A stretch of DNA of 64,000 nt. Origin: Mycobacterium sp. ACS1612 (GTDB taxonomy: Bacteria; Actinomycetota; Actinomycetes; Mycobacteriales; Mycobacteriaceae). Location: the NCBI RefSeq assembly GCF_001667505.1, contig NZ_LZHZ01000063.1, forward strand, positions 1 to 64,000. The letters are read 5' to 3'. The notes beneath the pieces were generated by a model that made no database searches, had not been told where the DNA came from, and saw only the letters and a list, made by a program, of their open reading frames with translations. The translations under genes were made by a program, and so were the position numbers. Shown here piece after piece: positions 50,819 through 59,325 of this stretch (its first letter is position 1; each line of letters starts with the position of its first letter).

Positions 50819-50836
50819 ACCGAACTACAATTCGGT
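50819..50836. promoter_or_regulatory. TetR operator 2, abutting the TetR start codon
   Basis: ACCGAA-N6-TTCGGT ends exactly one base before ATG 50837 of the TetR gene. No Shine-Dalgarno sequence fits in the space, which suggests a leaderless transcript beginning at or near the ATG. Confidence 0.75.
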
Positions 50837-51457
50837 ATGGCAAGGACGCGGATTCCGGCGGCGCAGCGACGGGCCCGCATCCTCGATGCGGCGGTCGAGA
50901 CCTTCGCCGAGCACGGTTTCGCCGAGGCGAAGATGCAGGACATCGCCGCCCGCGCCGGCGTGGTGCCGTCGGTGCTCTACGACCATTTCGGCTCCAAACG
51001 CGAACTGCACATCACGCTGCTCGAGCAGCACGCCGAGCAGATCAGGAACCGCTCGCTGCGACACGTCGAAGGCGCGTCGGCGCAGGAGTTGGTCCGGGCG
51101 AGCATCGAAAGCTACTTCGAATCCGTCGAGCAAGACCCGTTCATGTGGCGGTTCCTGCACCGCGATCCGCCCGCCGATCCGGAGGTGGCCGCGGTCTGTC
51201 AGGAGATCGCCGACCGCGGCACCGCGGCCATCGCCGAGTTGATCCGGTTCGGGGCCGCAGACGCCAAGTCGGTGAAGGGCATCACCGTCGACGACGCGGC
51301 CTGGATCCTGGCCCGCGCCACGCAGTCGGCGTGCGGAGGGGTGGCCACCTGGTGGTACGAGAACCGCGACGTGCCTCGCGAGCGGGTCGTCGAACTCGTC
51401 TACATGCTGCTGTGGCAGGGCTTCGACGGCATGCTCAAACAGGCGTCGGCAGGCTGA
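50837..51457 (+). CDS. TetR-family regulator of the CYP140 operon
   Basis: The 206-residue protein has a TetR DNA-binding domain (about 8-55: RRARILDAAVETFAEHGFAE, DIAARAGVVPSVLYDHFGSK) and a helical ligand domain with ACGGVATWWYENRDVPRERV. It diverges from the P450 gene and two nearly identical palindromes lie between them, so it very likely represses both itself and the P450-TIGR03083-NTF2-rmlA operon. The 3' end overlaps the convergent udgA stop by 23 bp. Confidence 0.9.
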   Translation: MARTRIPAAQRRARILDAAVETFAEHGFAEAKMQDIAARAGVVPSVLYDHFGSKRELHITLLEQHAEQIRNRSLRHVEGASAQELVRASIESYFESVEQDPFMWRFLHRDPPADPEVAAVCQEIADRGTAAIAELIRFGAADAKSVKGITVDDAAWILARATQSACGGVATWWYENRDVPRERVVELVYMLLWQGFDGMLKQASAG

Positions 51458-52775
51458 CGCTCCTGCCGAGGCAGTAAATTCGCCAGCCCGCGTTGGTCCA
51501 CTGCTGCGCGTCGAGGCAATTGCGGCCGTCCACAACGACTTTCGCGCGCACGGTGTCGGCCAACGTGGCGGGGTCGAGTTCGACGAACTCGCGCCACTCG
51601 GTGAGCACCAGCACGGCGTCGGCGCGGTCGGCGGCCTCCACCAACGACGTCGAGTAGTTCAGCGTCGGGAACAACCGCTGCGAATTCTCGATCGCCTTGG
51701 GGTCGTAGACGTTGACCGTGGCCCCGTTGAGTTGCAACATGCCCGCGACATTGAGCGCGGGCGAGTCACGCACGTCGTCGGACTCCGGCTTGAAGGCGGC
51801 GCCGAGCACCGCGATGTTGGCGCCCAGCAGCGACCCGCCGCAGGCCCTGGTCGCCAACTCCACCATCCGGGTGCGCCGGCGCATGTTGATGCTGTCGACC
51901 TCGCGCAGAAACGTCAGCGCATGGTTGGCGCCCAGTTCACCGGCGCGGGCCATGAACGCGCGAATGTCTTTGGGCAGGCAGCCGCCACCGAATCCAAGGC
52001 CGGCGTTGAGGAATCGACGCCCGATCCGCGGGTCGTAGCCCAACGCGTCGGCGAGCAGGGTGACATCGGCGTCGACGGCTTCGCACACCTCGGAAATCGC
52101 GTTGATGAACGAGATCTTCGTCGCGAGAAACGCGTTGGCCGACACCTTGACCAGTTCGGCGGTCTGCAGGTCGGTGACCAGCAGCGGCGTACCGTCGGCT
52201 AGCAGCGGCGAGTACAGTTCGCGGATCGCTGCCTCGGCGTGTGTCGAATCGCGTTGCACGCCAAGCACGATGCGGTCGGGATGCAGCGTGTCGTAGACGG
52301 CATAGCCCTCGCGCAGGAACTCGGGGTTCCACGCGATCTCGACGTCGACGCCGCTCGGCGTCAAGCTGCGCGCGCGCTCGGAGAGGTCGGCGGCGGTGCC
52401 AACGGGCACCGTCGACTTGCCGACGATCACCGCGGATCTGCGCAGCCGCGGCACCAGCGAGTCGATGACGGCGTGCACGTGGCGCAGATCGGCGCCGTAT
52501 TCGCCCTTCTTCTGCGGTGTTCCGACGCCGAGGAAATGCACGTCGGCGAAGTCCGCCGCCGCGTCGTAATCGGTGGTGAACCGCAGCCGTCCCGCAGCAA
52601 TGTTGTCGCTCAACACCTTTCGCAGACCGGGCTCGTAGAACGGGATGTCGCCGGAGGACAGCTTGGCGACCTTGCCTGCGTCGATGTCCACACCGATCAC
52701 GTCGTGGCCGAGTTCGGCCATGCCGGCGGCGTGTGTCGCGCCGAGATAGCCCGTGCCGAATACGGTGCATCGCAT
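51435..52775 (-). CDS. udgA: UDP-glucose 6-dehydrogenase UdgA
   Basis: The 446-residue protein starts MRCTVFGTGYLGATHAAGMA with the NAD Rossmann motif GTGYLG (7-12). It has the nucleotide-sugar dehydrogenase signatures GVGTPQKKGEYGADL and NPEFLREGYAVYDTLHPDRI, and the catalytic Cys in GFGGGCLPKD near 264. It oxidises UDP-glucose to UDP-glucuronate with NAD. The counterpart in M. tuberculosis is Rv0322, close to dcd (Rv0321), as here. Confidence 0.95.
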   Translation of the reverse strand: MRCTVFGTGYLGATHAAGMAELGHDVIGVDIDAGKVAKLSSGDIPFYEPGLRKVLSDNIAAGRLRFTTDYDAAADFADVHFLGVGTPQKKGEYGADLRHVHAVIDSLVPRLRRSAVIVGKSTVPVGTAADLSERARSLTPSGVDVEIAWNPEFLREGYAVYDTLHPDRIVLGVQRDSTHAEAAIRELYSPLLADGTPLLVTDLQTAELVKVSANAFLATKISFINAISEVCEAVDADVTLLADALGYDPRIGRRFLNAGLGFGGGCLPKDIRAFMARAGELGANHALTFLREVDSINMRRRTRMVELATRACGGSLLGANIAVLGAAFKPESDDVRDSPALNVAGMLQLNGATVNVYDPKAIENSQRLFPTLNYSTSLVEAADRADAVLVLTEWREFVELDPATLADTVRAKVVVDGRNCLDAQQWTNAGWRIYCLGRSVSLPTPV

Positions 52776-52865
52776 ACTGCTTCTATATGCAGCCGCGATG
52801 AGCTAACCGCTACGTGACACCAAGCGTCAGACCAACGCTGGGTTACAAGTGGTGTTCGACGCCCG

Positions 52866-54410
52866 TCAGCCGCGGCAGAAGATCAAAAAGCAGCTGGGCC
52901 CACGGCCGCCGTGACCGCCGGAGCCGGGGTATCCGCCGCCGGGGTAGTTACCACCACCGGTGCCGGGGTAATTGCCCCCGCCTCCGGAGCCTGGATAGTC
53001 GCCTCCGCCGTGACCGGGTGACTGCGGATAGTCCGGCGGATCCTGGGGCTCGTCGTGCTGCCACGGCGGGCTCCACGGCGGTTTGGGCCGTGGGTAGTAC
53101 GCCGGCGGCGGCAGGTACGGATTGTAGATGGGCGGGTTGTACACCGGCGGCGGGATGTACGGAATCGGCGCGGGCGCCACTGGCGGCGGCGCGGGTGGCG
53201 GCGCCTCGGGAGCGGGCGGTGGTGCGGCCGGTGCGGGTGCGGGCGGCGGCGCCTGCGGGGCGGGCGCCTGCTCGACGAACACCTGACGCGGCGCCTGCTT
53301 TGGCGCGGGCGCCTCCTGCACGGCGACCGGCACCGGCGGCTTGATGGTCTCGGCCGCGGGCGGGGGCGCAGGCGGCGCGACGGGCTGTTGTGCCTCCTGC
53401 ACCGGGGCCGGTGCGGCGGGCGGGGCCACCTTGGTGGGCGCGATCGCGTTCGGCCCGGGGTCGGGCCGCTGGTCGACCGTCGGCCGGATACTCACGGCCA
53501 GCGAAATGACAAGTGCTACAACGCCGATCACGAAGATCGAGGTCAGCGCGCTGCCGACGAGCAGGAACGGTTTACGTCCCTCATCGGGAGCTACTTCCTC
53601 GAGGTCGGTCCGCGCGTCGGCATCGAGGGGAGCCATCTGGGTCTCGGCCGCGGCGAGCGCGGCATAGGCATTGCCAGCGGTGGTGCCGTCGGGGTCTTGC
53701 GAGTAGGCAAGGCCGACGGTGGAGGCTTCGAGTGCGGGCGCGTGCGCCGAGGCCAGCGCCGCACCGCGGGCCAACGCGACATCGGCGTCGTCGGGCGCGC
53801 TGACGGGCAGGCTGACGAGGTTCTCGAGATGCGCTTTCACGGCGCTGACGTCGACGCCGGAGCCGACGACGAACATGCCTTGCGGAGGCGAGTCCTGCGC
53901 GTCGACGGCGGCGGCCATGTCCGCGAGCACGGCCATCGCGTCACCGCTGTGCAGCGAGCGACTCAACACCTTGACGATCGAACCGTCGTCGGTCTGCACC
54001 ACCGACAGCGTCGCGGTGTCGCGATCGATGAACAGCAGCGCGGTGGTGGCGTATCCGACGGCGCGTCCCACCGCTTGGGCGAGGGCGCCTGCGGCGTGGC
54101 CGTCGGAGACCAACATCACGTCGTCGATGCCGCGGGCGGCCAGTGTGTCGCGCAGTGTGGACGCCTCGGCGTGGTCGCTCCACGTGACGCCGATCGACTT
54201 GAGATGATGACCGCCCGCGGCGGCGCTCTCCTTGGTGCCGAGGATGGCCTCGACGACTTGTTCTGCCGCGCTGGCAGACGTTGCTGAGCCGTCGACAGCG
54301 GCCACGTCGAACGCGTCGTGATCGACGATCGCGCCGTCCGCCTTCTCGCCCTCAACCAGCACCATGCGGACCGTCGTAGGTGTCATCGACACACCTAATA
54401 CGATGTCCAC
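52866..54410 (-). CDS. DUF7159-like membrane protein with actin/Hsp70-like head and Pro-rich external tail (Rv0312-like)
   Basis: The 514-residue protein has a cytoplasmic N-terminal domain with weak actin/Hsp70-type (ASKHA) motifs: MDIVLGVSMTPTTVRMVLVE like a phosphate-1 strand, TALLFIDRDTATLSVV like phosphate-2 and GMFVVGSGVDVSAVKAHLEN followed by ADVALARGAALASA. One transmembrane helix (about 285-310) and a long Pro-rich then Gly/Tyr-rich tail ending in CFLIFCRG follow. It resembles the Pro/Thr-rich Rv0312 of M. tuberculosis (DUF7159). Catalytic residues are not obvious, so it may be a pseudo-ATPase sensor. The architecture parallels the two Hsp70-like proteins of the ini locus. Confidence 0.8.
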   Translation of the reverse strand: MDIVLGVSMTPTTVRMVLVEGEKADGAIVDHDAFDVAAVDGSATSASAAEQVVEAILGTKESAAAGGHHLKSIGVTWSDHAEASTLRDTLAARGIDDVMLVSDGHAAGALAQAVGRAVGYATTALLFIDRDTATLSVVQTDDGSIVKVLSRSLHSGDAMAVLADMAAAVDAQDSPPQGMFVVGSGVDVSAVKAHLENLVSLPVSAPDDADVALARGAALASAHAPALEASTVGLAYSQDPDGTTAGNAYAALAAAETQMAPLDADARTDLEEVAPDEGRKPFLLVGSALTSIFVIGVVALVISLAVSIRPTVDQRPDPGPNAIAPTKVAPPAAPAPVQEAQQPVAPPAPPPAAETIKPPVPVAVQEAPAPKQAPRQVFVEQAPAPQAPPPAPAPAAPPPAPEAPPPAPPPVAPAPIPYIPPPVYNPPIYNPYLPPPAYYPRPKPPWSPPWQHDEPQDPPDYPQSPGHGGGDYPGSGGGGNYPGTGGGNYPGGGYPGSGGHGGRGPSCFLIFCRG

Positions 54411-54625
54411 TGACCCTCCAAAAGTGTTTGCTACGCTATCTAGATTTCCGTTCAGGTCTCATCAAATACGAGCCGACGACCCGATGATTCATCGTCGCAA
54501 CCAGCCTGGCCGTTACATCCCGCGGCGTTAGCTGAGAAGCGGTCGCCTGCGCCGGTAATAAAACCCTACTCGGGTCAACGACAACGGGCGTCGGGCCGTT
54601 CAAATTCCTCGGCGGAACAGTGGTG

Positions 54626-55936
54626 TCAGCCTTCTTCGGCGGTCTCGGGCCGCGGCCCGGGAATCCCGAAGTCGCCGAAGGTGGTCGGCCGCCGAGAGGG
54701 CTGGTATCCGTGCACCGCTTCGGCGTACGCCGTCTCGGCGTGCTGGGTGAAGTCGACGCCGGTGGTCTCGTCCTCGGCGCTGATCCGGAAGCCCATCACC
54801 CGGTCGATGATCTTGCCGAGCAGATACGACACGCCGAATGCATAGGCGCCGACGACCACCGCGGCGAGCGCCTGCTTCCCGAGCTGGCCGAGGCCGCCAC
54901 CGTAGAACAGGCCGTGCGCGCCGCCGGTCATCACTGGCGTGGCCAGCAGTCCGATCAGCAGCACACCGACCACACCGCCGACGAAGTGCACACCCACGAC
55001 GTCGAGCGAATCGTCGTAGTTGAAGCGAAACTTCGCGCCCACCGCGAACGAGCAGACGATGCCCGCGGCGATGCCAACCACCGCGGCGCCGAGAGTGTTC
55101 ACCGTGCCGCAGGACGGGGTGATGGCGACCAGGCCGGCGATCACGCCGGAGGCGGCGCCGAATGTGGTGGGCCTGCCGTCGCGGATCTGTTCGACGACGA
55201 TCCAGCCCAACATGCCGAGGCATCCTGCGACAAGGGTGTTGAGGAAGACCGCGGACGCCATGCCGTTGGCGGCCAGCGCGGACCCTGCGTTGAAGCCGAA
55301 CCAACCGAACCACAGCAGGCCGCAGCCGAGCAGCACGAAGGGCAGGTTGTGCGGGCGCATGGCGTCCTTCTTGAAGCCGATGCGGGGGCCGAGGACGAGC
55401 GCCAGCGCCAACGCCGACATGCCGGAGACGATCTCGACGACCAGACCGCCCGCGTAGTCCAGCGCGCCGAATTCGAACAGCCAGCCGCCGGGGGCCCACA
55501 CCCAATGCGCGACGACGGCGTACACCGCGACGGTCCACAGCGGGACGAACACCATCCAGGCGGCGAACTTGGCGCGGTCGGCGATGGCGCCGCTGACCAG
55601 TGCGGCGGTGACGATCGCGAAGCCTAATTGGAAGGTGGCGAACAGCAATTCGGGCACGTGACCGTGCAGCGTGTCCGGGTTGATGCCGAGCATCCCGATG
55701 TGTTTGAGGCCGCCGATGAAGCCGCCCGCGTCGTCGGAGAACGCCAAGCTGTAGCCGACCAGCAACCACGCCACGGTCACCAGCGGGATCGAGATGAAGC
55801 TCATCATGATCATGTTGAGCACGCCGGTGGTGCGGACCATGCCGCCGTAGAAGATGGCCAGGCCCGGCGTCATCAGCAGGACGAGTGCGGTGCTGGCGAG
55901 CAGCCACGCGGTGGCGGCAGGGTCGATGGCGTCCAT
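54626..55936 (-). CDS. amt: Ammonium transporter Amt
   Basis: The 436-residue protein has eleven transmembrane helices and the Amt/Mep signature, including LDYAGGLVVEIVSGMSAL (the periplasmic Asp site) and DSLDVVGVHFVGGVVG (second pore His). The first pore His of the twin-His pair is replaced by Glu (VVEI instead of VVHI), as in the fungal Mep1/3 clade. It conducts ammonium into the cell. No glnK or glnD gene follows. Upstream lies a striking GlnR-type box. The C-terminal cytoplasmic tail is about 60 residues. Confidence 0.95.
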   Translation of the reverse strand: MDAIDPAATAWLLASTALVLLMTPGLAIFYGGMVRTTGVLNMIMMSFISIPLVTVAWLLVGYSLAFSDDAGGFIGGLKHIGMLGINPDTLHGHVPELLFATFQLGFAIVTAALVSGAIADRAKFAAWMVFVPLWTVAVYAVVAHWVWAPGGWLFEFGALDYAGGLVVEIVSGMSALALALVLGPRIGFKKDAMRPHNLPFVLLGCGLLWFGWFGFNAGSALAANGMASAVFLNTLVAGCLGMLGWIVVEQIRDGRPTTFGAASGVIAGLVAITPSCGTVNTLGAAVVGIAAGIVCSFAVGAKFRFNYDDSLDVVGVHFVGGVVGVLLIGLLATPVMTGGAHGLFYGGGLGQLGKQALAAVVVGAYAFGVSYLLGKIIDRVMGFRISAEDETTGVDFTQHAETAYAEAVHGYQPSRRPTTFGDFGIPGPRPETAEEG

Positions 55937-56000
55937 TCGGGCTCCTTTGCACGGTTCGCCCGAGGATGTCGGTTCCGCGTTTCAGTGACGCGGCAGATCT

Positions 56001-56034
56001 GTTACCGGCATGTTTCGTGTTTCGGCGGAGTTAC
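56001..56034 (-). promoter_or_regulatory. GlnR-type operator of amt
   Basis: Plus strand: GTTAC (56001), six bases, GTTTC (56012), two bases, GTTTC (56019), six bases, GTTAC (56030). On the coding strand each half reads GTAAC or GAAAC, matching the GlnR boxes gTnAC-n6-GaAAC of actinobacteria. The site is 65-98 bp upstream of the amt ATG, so nitrogen limitation should activate transcription. Confidence 0.7.
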
Positions 56035-56047
56035 CGAAAGCTCACGG

Positions 56048-56620
56048 TCAACTGGACTTGATGAAGTTCACATACGACCGCGACGGGGTCGGACCGCGCT
56101 GGCCCTGGTACTTCGAGCCGGCCTTGGCGCTGCCGTAGGGATGCTCGGCGGGGCTGGTCAGCCGCAGCAGACACAGCTGGCCGATCTTCATGCCCGGCCA
56201 CAGCGTGATCGGCAGGTTCGCGACATTCGACAACTCGAGAGTGATGTGGCCGGAAAAGCCGGGGTCGATGAAGCCCGCGGTCGAGTGGGTCAGCAGGCCG
56301 AGGCGGCCCAAGGACGACTTGCCTTCGAGCCGGCCCGCGAGGTCGACGGGCAACGTGCAGCGTTCCAGCGTGGAGCCGAGCACGAACTCGCCGGGATGGA
56401 GCACGAACGGCTCACCCTCCTTCGGCTCGACCAGCGACGTCAGGTCGTCCTGACGGGTCGACGGGTCGATGTGGGTGTAGCGGGTGTTGTTGAAGACGCG
56501 GAACAGGTTGTCCAGTCGGACGTCGACGCTCGACGGCTGAACGAGGCCTTCCTCGAACGGGTCGATGCCCAGCCGTCCCGCGGCGATTTCGGCACGGATG
56601 TCACGATCGGAGAGAAGCAC
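56048..56620 (-). CDS. dcd: dCTP deaminase (probably bifunctional dCTP deaminase/dUTPase)
   Basis: The 190-residue protein starts MLLSDRDIRAEIAAGRLGID and contains VQPSSVDVRLDNLFRVF, LEGKSSLGRLGLLTHSTAG, DPGFSGHITLELSNVANLPI and IGQLCLLRL, as in mycobacterial Dcd (Rv0321). In M. tuberculosis this enzyme converts dCTP directly to dUMP. It is well conserved in length and motifs. The tRNA-Gly gene is 45 bp upstream on the other strand. Confidence 0.96.
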   Translation of the reverse strand: MLLSDRDIRAEIAAGRLGIDPFEEGLVQPSSVDVRLDNLFRVFNNTRYTHIDPSTRQDDLTSLVEPKEGEPFVLHPGEFVLGSTLERCTLPVDLAGRLEGKSSLGRLGLLTHSTAGFIDPGFSGHITLELSNVANLPITLWPGMKIGQLCLLRLTSPAEHPYGSAKAGSKYQGQRGPTPSRSYVNFIKSS

Positions 56621-56665
56621 CAGGCGAGCGTAGCCGCCCAGATGTTAGCCTTCGTGGTCGAACAT

Positions 56666-56739
56666 GCCGATGTAGTTCAATGGCAGAACATCAGCTTCCC
56701 AAGCTGAATACGCGGGTTCGATTCCCGTCATCGGCTCCA
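56666..56739 (+). tRNA. glyU: tRNA-Gly (anticodon CCC), CCA encoded
   Basis: The acceptor stem pairs GCCGATG with CATCGGC, followed by discriminator T and an encoded CCA (56737-56739). The anticodon arm has stem TCAGC/GCTGA and loop TTCCCAA, giving anticodon CCC at 56698-56700, which reads GGG. The T arm has CGGGTTCGATTCCCG. The name follows the M. tuberculosis gene beside dcd. Confidence 0.97.
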
Positions 56740-56931
56740 CATTCACCGCGCCGAACTGTGTTCAAGCTTGTGCGGCTGCTCGTGTGCCAGCGAGCACACC
56801 GCGTTCGCTGCCGATGGTGTACTGCGGATGCCGTGACGGCAACCCTGGGGTCACCGCGCGGTAGATCACTCATCGCCTCTGCTTCGACCACCTCAGTCGA
56901 CGCCTGAGCTCGCGCCGACCGCTGGGAAGGT

Positions 56932-58491
56932 CTAGTAGTCGGTGGGAACGCGTCCGCGCACGGCGTAGGCGACGGCGACCGCGCGCGACGGGTCTGCGGC
57001 CCCGCACAGATCCACCGCAACCACGATGTTGGACTTGGCGGCCAAAGCTTGGACGCAGTCTGCAGACGCCGACGACGGCGCCGAATCAGGCACCGACAAA
57101 ATCCCTTCCTGCAATCCGCGAATGCCAAGCGTACGGGGCTGATCCTCACCATGCCGGTTCACCACGGCTGACTTGCCCGTGCAGTAACCCCAATGTTCTT
57201 GGGTGCGTGCCATGAAATCCGATGCCTCGGCGGGGTTGGTGAATCTCATGGCCCGTTGCCGCAGCCAAACGCGGCCGGAGCCAACGTCATCGATGAATTG
57301 CCGTTCCCGCGCTGCCGGGGCAGCGGCGGGATACGGCGGCAGCGCGGCCGGGATCCCCGACGGATCGCTTTCGGAGGCACAGCTTTTCGGCGATGTGGAA
57401 TTGTGTGCGCCAGGCGCGGCGTCGATGTAGGTATCGGGCCCGGTGGCGTTCAGATCACTCACACCGACAATTGCCTGTGCGGCCTCGGGGTCGAGCAGAA
57501 TACGTTCGAGGTCAGTCTGGTCGAAAACACGTACCACTTCGGGGCATTGCCAGTACGGGTCGATGCTGGGTCCCTTTGCAACGGGGGTCGAATTCACGAC
57601 TCCGGTGATGCGGTGCGTCGCATCGGGCACCACCGTGATCGCGTACCCGTGATCCCTCGACCACCTGGCTGGCACCAGCACATAGTGGCCGCCGTGCGCT
57701 TCTAGGACACGTAGGCATTGGTAGCGGTAGACCGGTGGTGCCGGCGGTCCCTGCGAGGGCAGCACCGTTGTCTTCACCAGGTTGCTTGGCATGTCGAGTA
57801 TCTCGGTGGTGTCGAGTTGGACTGCGGTGTAGTCACCGTCGGCGGCCCATAGCTGGTCTGAGGCATACGCGCCGTGGCCCTTGCCTTGTTCGACGGCGTA
57901 CAGATCGGTGACCCAGAACAGCGCGACCACTAAACCTGTCGCCGCCAAGACGAGCAGTGTCCGCTCGGCGAGCTTGGGCAGCCGGCTCAAGCCGGTGTGG
58001 GTCAGAGTCCAATAGCCGGTGGCCAGTAGTGTGATTCCGGCGGCGATCGTCACTGCCATCTGCATCTGGGTCGGGTTGTCGACTATCCAATTGATCAGGT
58101 TGTAATCGGACGCCAGCCAGACGACGGCAACGGTCACGCCTACTGCGCCGAGGGTTGCCAGCGACCACGCAATGGTGCGCAACAAGGTGATTCGACGCCC
58201 CGATGCCACCCAGTGGCGGACGGCCACCATGAGCACCACCAGCGCTGCGAGCACGATCAACACGCGCAGTGCCGCGAAGAAGAAGAGCCCGATGGTGGTG
58301 ACTGCGTAGTCGGCCGACGTGTAGCCCAGCGTGGACGGATCGACACCGAAAAACTGCAGTTTGCTTCGGATGAAGAGCAGACCAAAGAAGTAGCAGAGAC
58401 CAGTGATCAGTGATGTCGGTGCGACGATGAGCGCCGCAAGGCTCAGCCACCGCTCCGCGGACTGGGTCAGCGACTTCGCCCCGTCGCTCAC
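56932..58491 (-). CDS. Multi-pass membrane protein with PknH-sensor-like C-terminal domain
   Basis: The 519-residue protein has five N-terminal hydrophobic helices (about 18-40, 64-88, 104-126, 142-162, 175-198) and a long extracytoplasmic C-terminal region with several Cys. Its last part, VWLRQRAMRFTNPAEASDFM, RTQEHWGYCTGKSAVV, CVQALAAKSNIVVAVDLCG, matches the PknH extracellular sensor pattern with paired cysteines. It lacks a kinase domain, so it is a stand-alone sensor or carrier-like protein of unknown function. The GTG start at 58491 overlaps the stop of the lipoprotein gene by four bases (GTGA), which points to an operon. Confidence 0.75.
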   Translation of the reverse strand: MSDGAKSLTQSAERWLSLAALIVAPTSLITGLCYFFGLLFIRSKLQFFGVDPSTLGYTSADYAVTTIGLFFFAALRVLIVLAALVVLMVAVRHWVASGRRITLLRTIAWSLATLGAVGVTVAVVWLASDYNLINWIVDNPTQMQMAVTIAAGITLLATGYWTLTHTGLSRLPKLAERTLLVLAATGLVVALFWVTDLYAVEQGKGHGAYASDQLWAADGDYTAVQLDTTEILDMPSNLVKTTVLPSQGPPAPPVYRYQCLRVLEAHGGHYVLVPARWSRDHGYAITVVPDATHRITGVVNSTPVAKGPSIDPYWQCPEVVRVFDQTDLERILLDPEAAQAIVGVSDLNATGPDTYIDAAPGAHNSTSPKSCASESDPSGIPAALPPYPAAAPAARERQFIDDVGSGRVWLRQRAMRFTNPAEASDFMARTQEHWGYCTGKSAVVNRHGEDQPRTLGIRGLQEGILSVPDSAPSSASADCVQALAAKSNIVVAVDLCGAADPSRAVAVAYAVRGRVPTDY

Positions 58492-58856
58492 GCCGGCGGC
58501 GCCTGCGTGGTGGGCGGAACCGACGTGAGTATCGGCAGACCGTCCGTCGTCGGGGTTGTGATTGTCGTGGTCGGCAAAGTTGTGGTCGTCTCCGGGACAG
58601 TAAGTGTTGTCGTCACCGATGTGGTGGTTGTGGTGTACCCATCTGGGTCCTCAGTGATTGTCGGGTTTGAATGGGTTGTGGGCGGTCCTGACTTGGTAGG
58701 CGTGTTCGACGGCAAAGTCGCGCTCCCGCTCGTGGGCGGCGGTGGCGTCGTCTCGGTGTGGTCGCCCTGTCCGCCACAGGCCACCGCTAGAAATGCCGAT
58801 GCAGCAATCGCCGTGAGTCCGGCAATGCGCCCCATCATTCTCGTTCCGAGGTTCAT
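58488..58856 (-). CDS. Small Thr-rich lipoprotein
   Basis: The 122-residue protein starts MNLGTRMMGRIAGLTAIAAS with a lipoprotein signal and lipobox LAVAC (Cys near residue 27), followed by an almost entirely Thr/Pro/Ser-rich tail, probably extended and surface-exposed. AGGAGG precedes ATG 58856; the longer in-frame extension upstream lacks one. It is translationally coupled to the PknH-sensor-like membrane protein and probably works with it. The family is not recognised beyond composition. Confidence 0.75.
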   Translation of the reverse strand: MNLGTRMMGRIAGLTAIAASAFLAVACGGQGDHTETTPPPPTSGSATLPSNTPTKSGPPTTHSNPTITEDPDGYTTTTTSVTTTLTVPETTTTLPTTTITTPTTDGLPILTSVPPTTQAPPA

Positions 58857-59325
58857 TTCACCTCCTACCAGTGGCTTTACGATGATGGCAAAATCGTTGA
58901 GGTCGTGCGTACGTATCCGACTACTCGAATCGCAGAGCCGTGCCAAAATCGGTCACGAACCACTCTCGACCAGTAAACGACCCGTCGATTCTGCGGCGCC
59001 CCAGAGCTTCCAGAGCTCCATGTCGACGTAGAGTGCCGGGCTTGTTCAGCACAGCCCATCGCTGCTTGCGAGCCTGTTCCGCATCGAGCAAAGCAAAAGT
59101 CTCAAAGGGTCAGGGGGCTCACATGGTGTTTCAGTGTCGTTGCCCTGCAATGACTTTGACATGTCGATCTTCGGCCGGGAACCCCGCAGAGGGCGGGACA
59201 GATGCGAGGCTGGATCCCATCTGCTGCCAGTAGACGCGCACAGCATCCACCCAGGTTTCTCATACCCACGGTCGCGATCACGAAAGTTGCTGACATCGCA
59301 GGGCAAATGGCGGCAAGATCAGCTG
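58857..59325. other. Gene-free stretch between the lipoprotein and SDR genes
   Basis: Both flanking genes point away, so this 469-bp region should hold their promoters. No reading frame of credible codon use was found on either strand, and no inverted repeat longer than about six bases stood out. It looks poorer in G+C than its surroundings, judged by eye. Confidence 0.5.

Noticed and set aside
49438..50836. P450/TetR pair as CYP135A1/Rv0328
   Set aside because: The position near rmlA suggests it, but the P450 haem region and N-terminus match the CYP140 pattern and not the eukaryote-like CYP135 haem motif.
58857..59325. Small ORFs in the lipoprotein-SDR gap
   Set aside because: Codon use is irregular, no ribosome-binding site is present and the translations lack any recognisable pattern.
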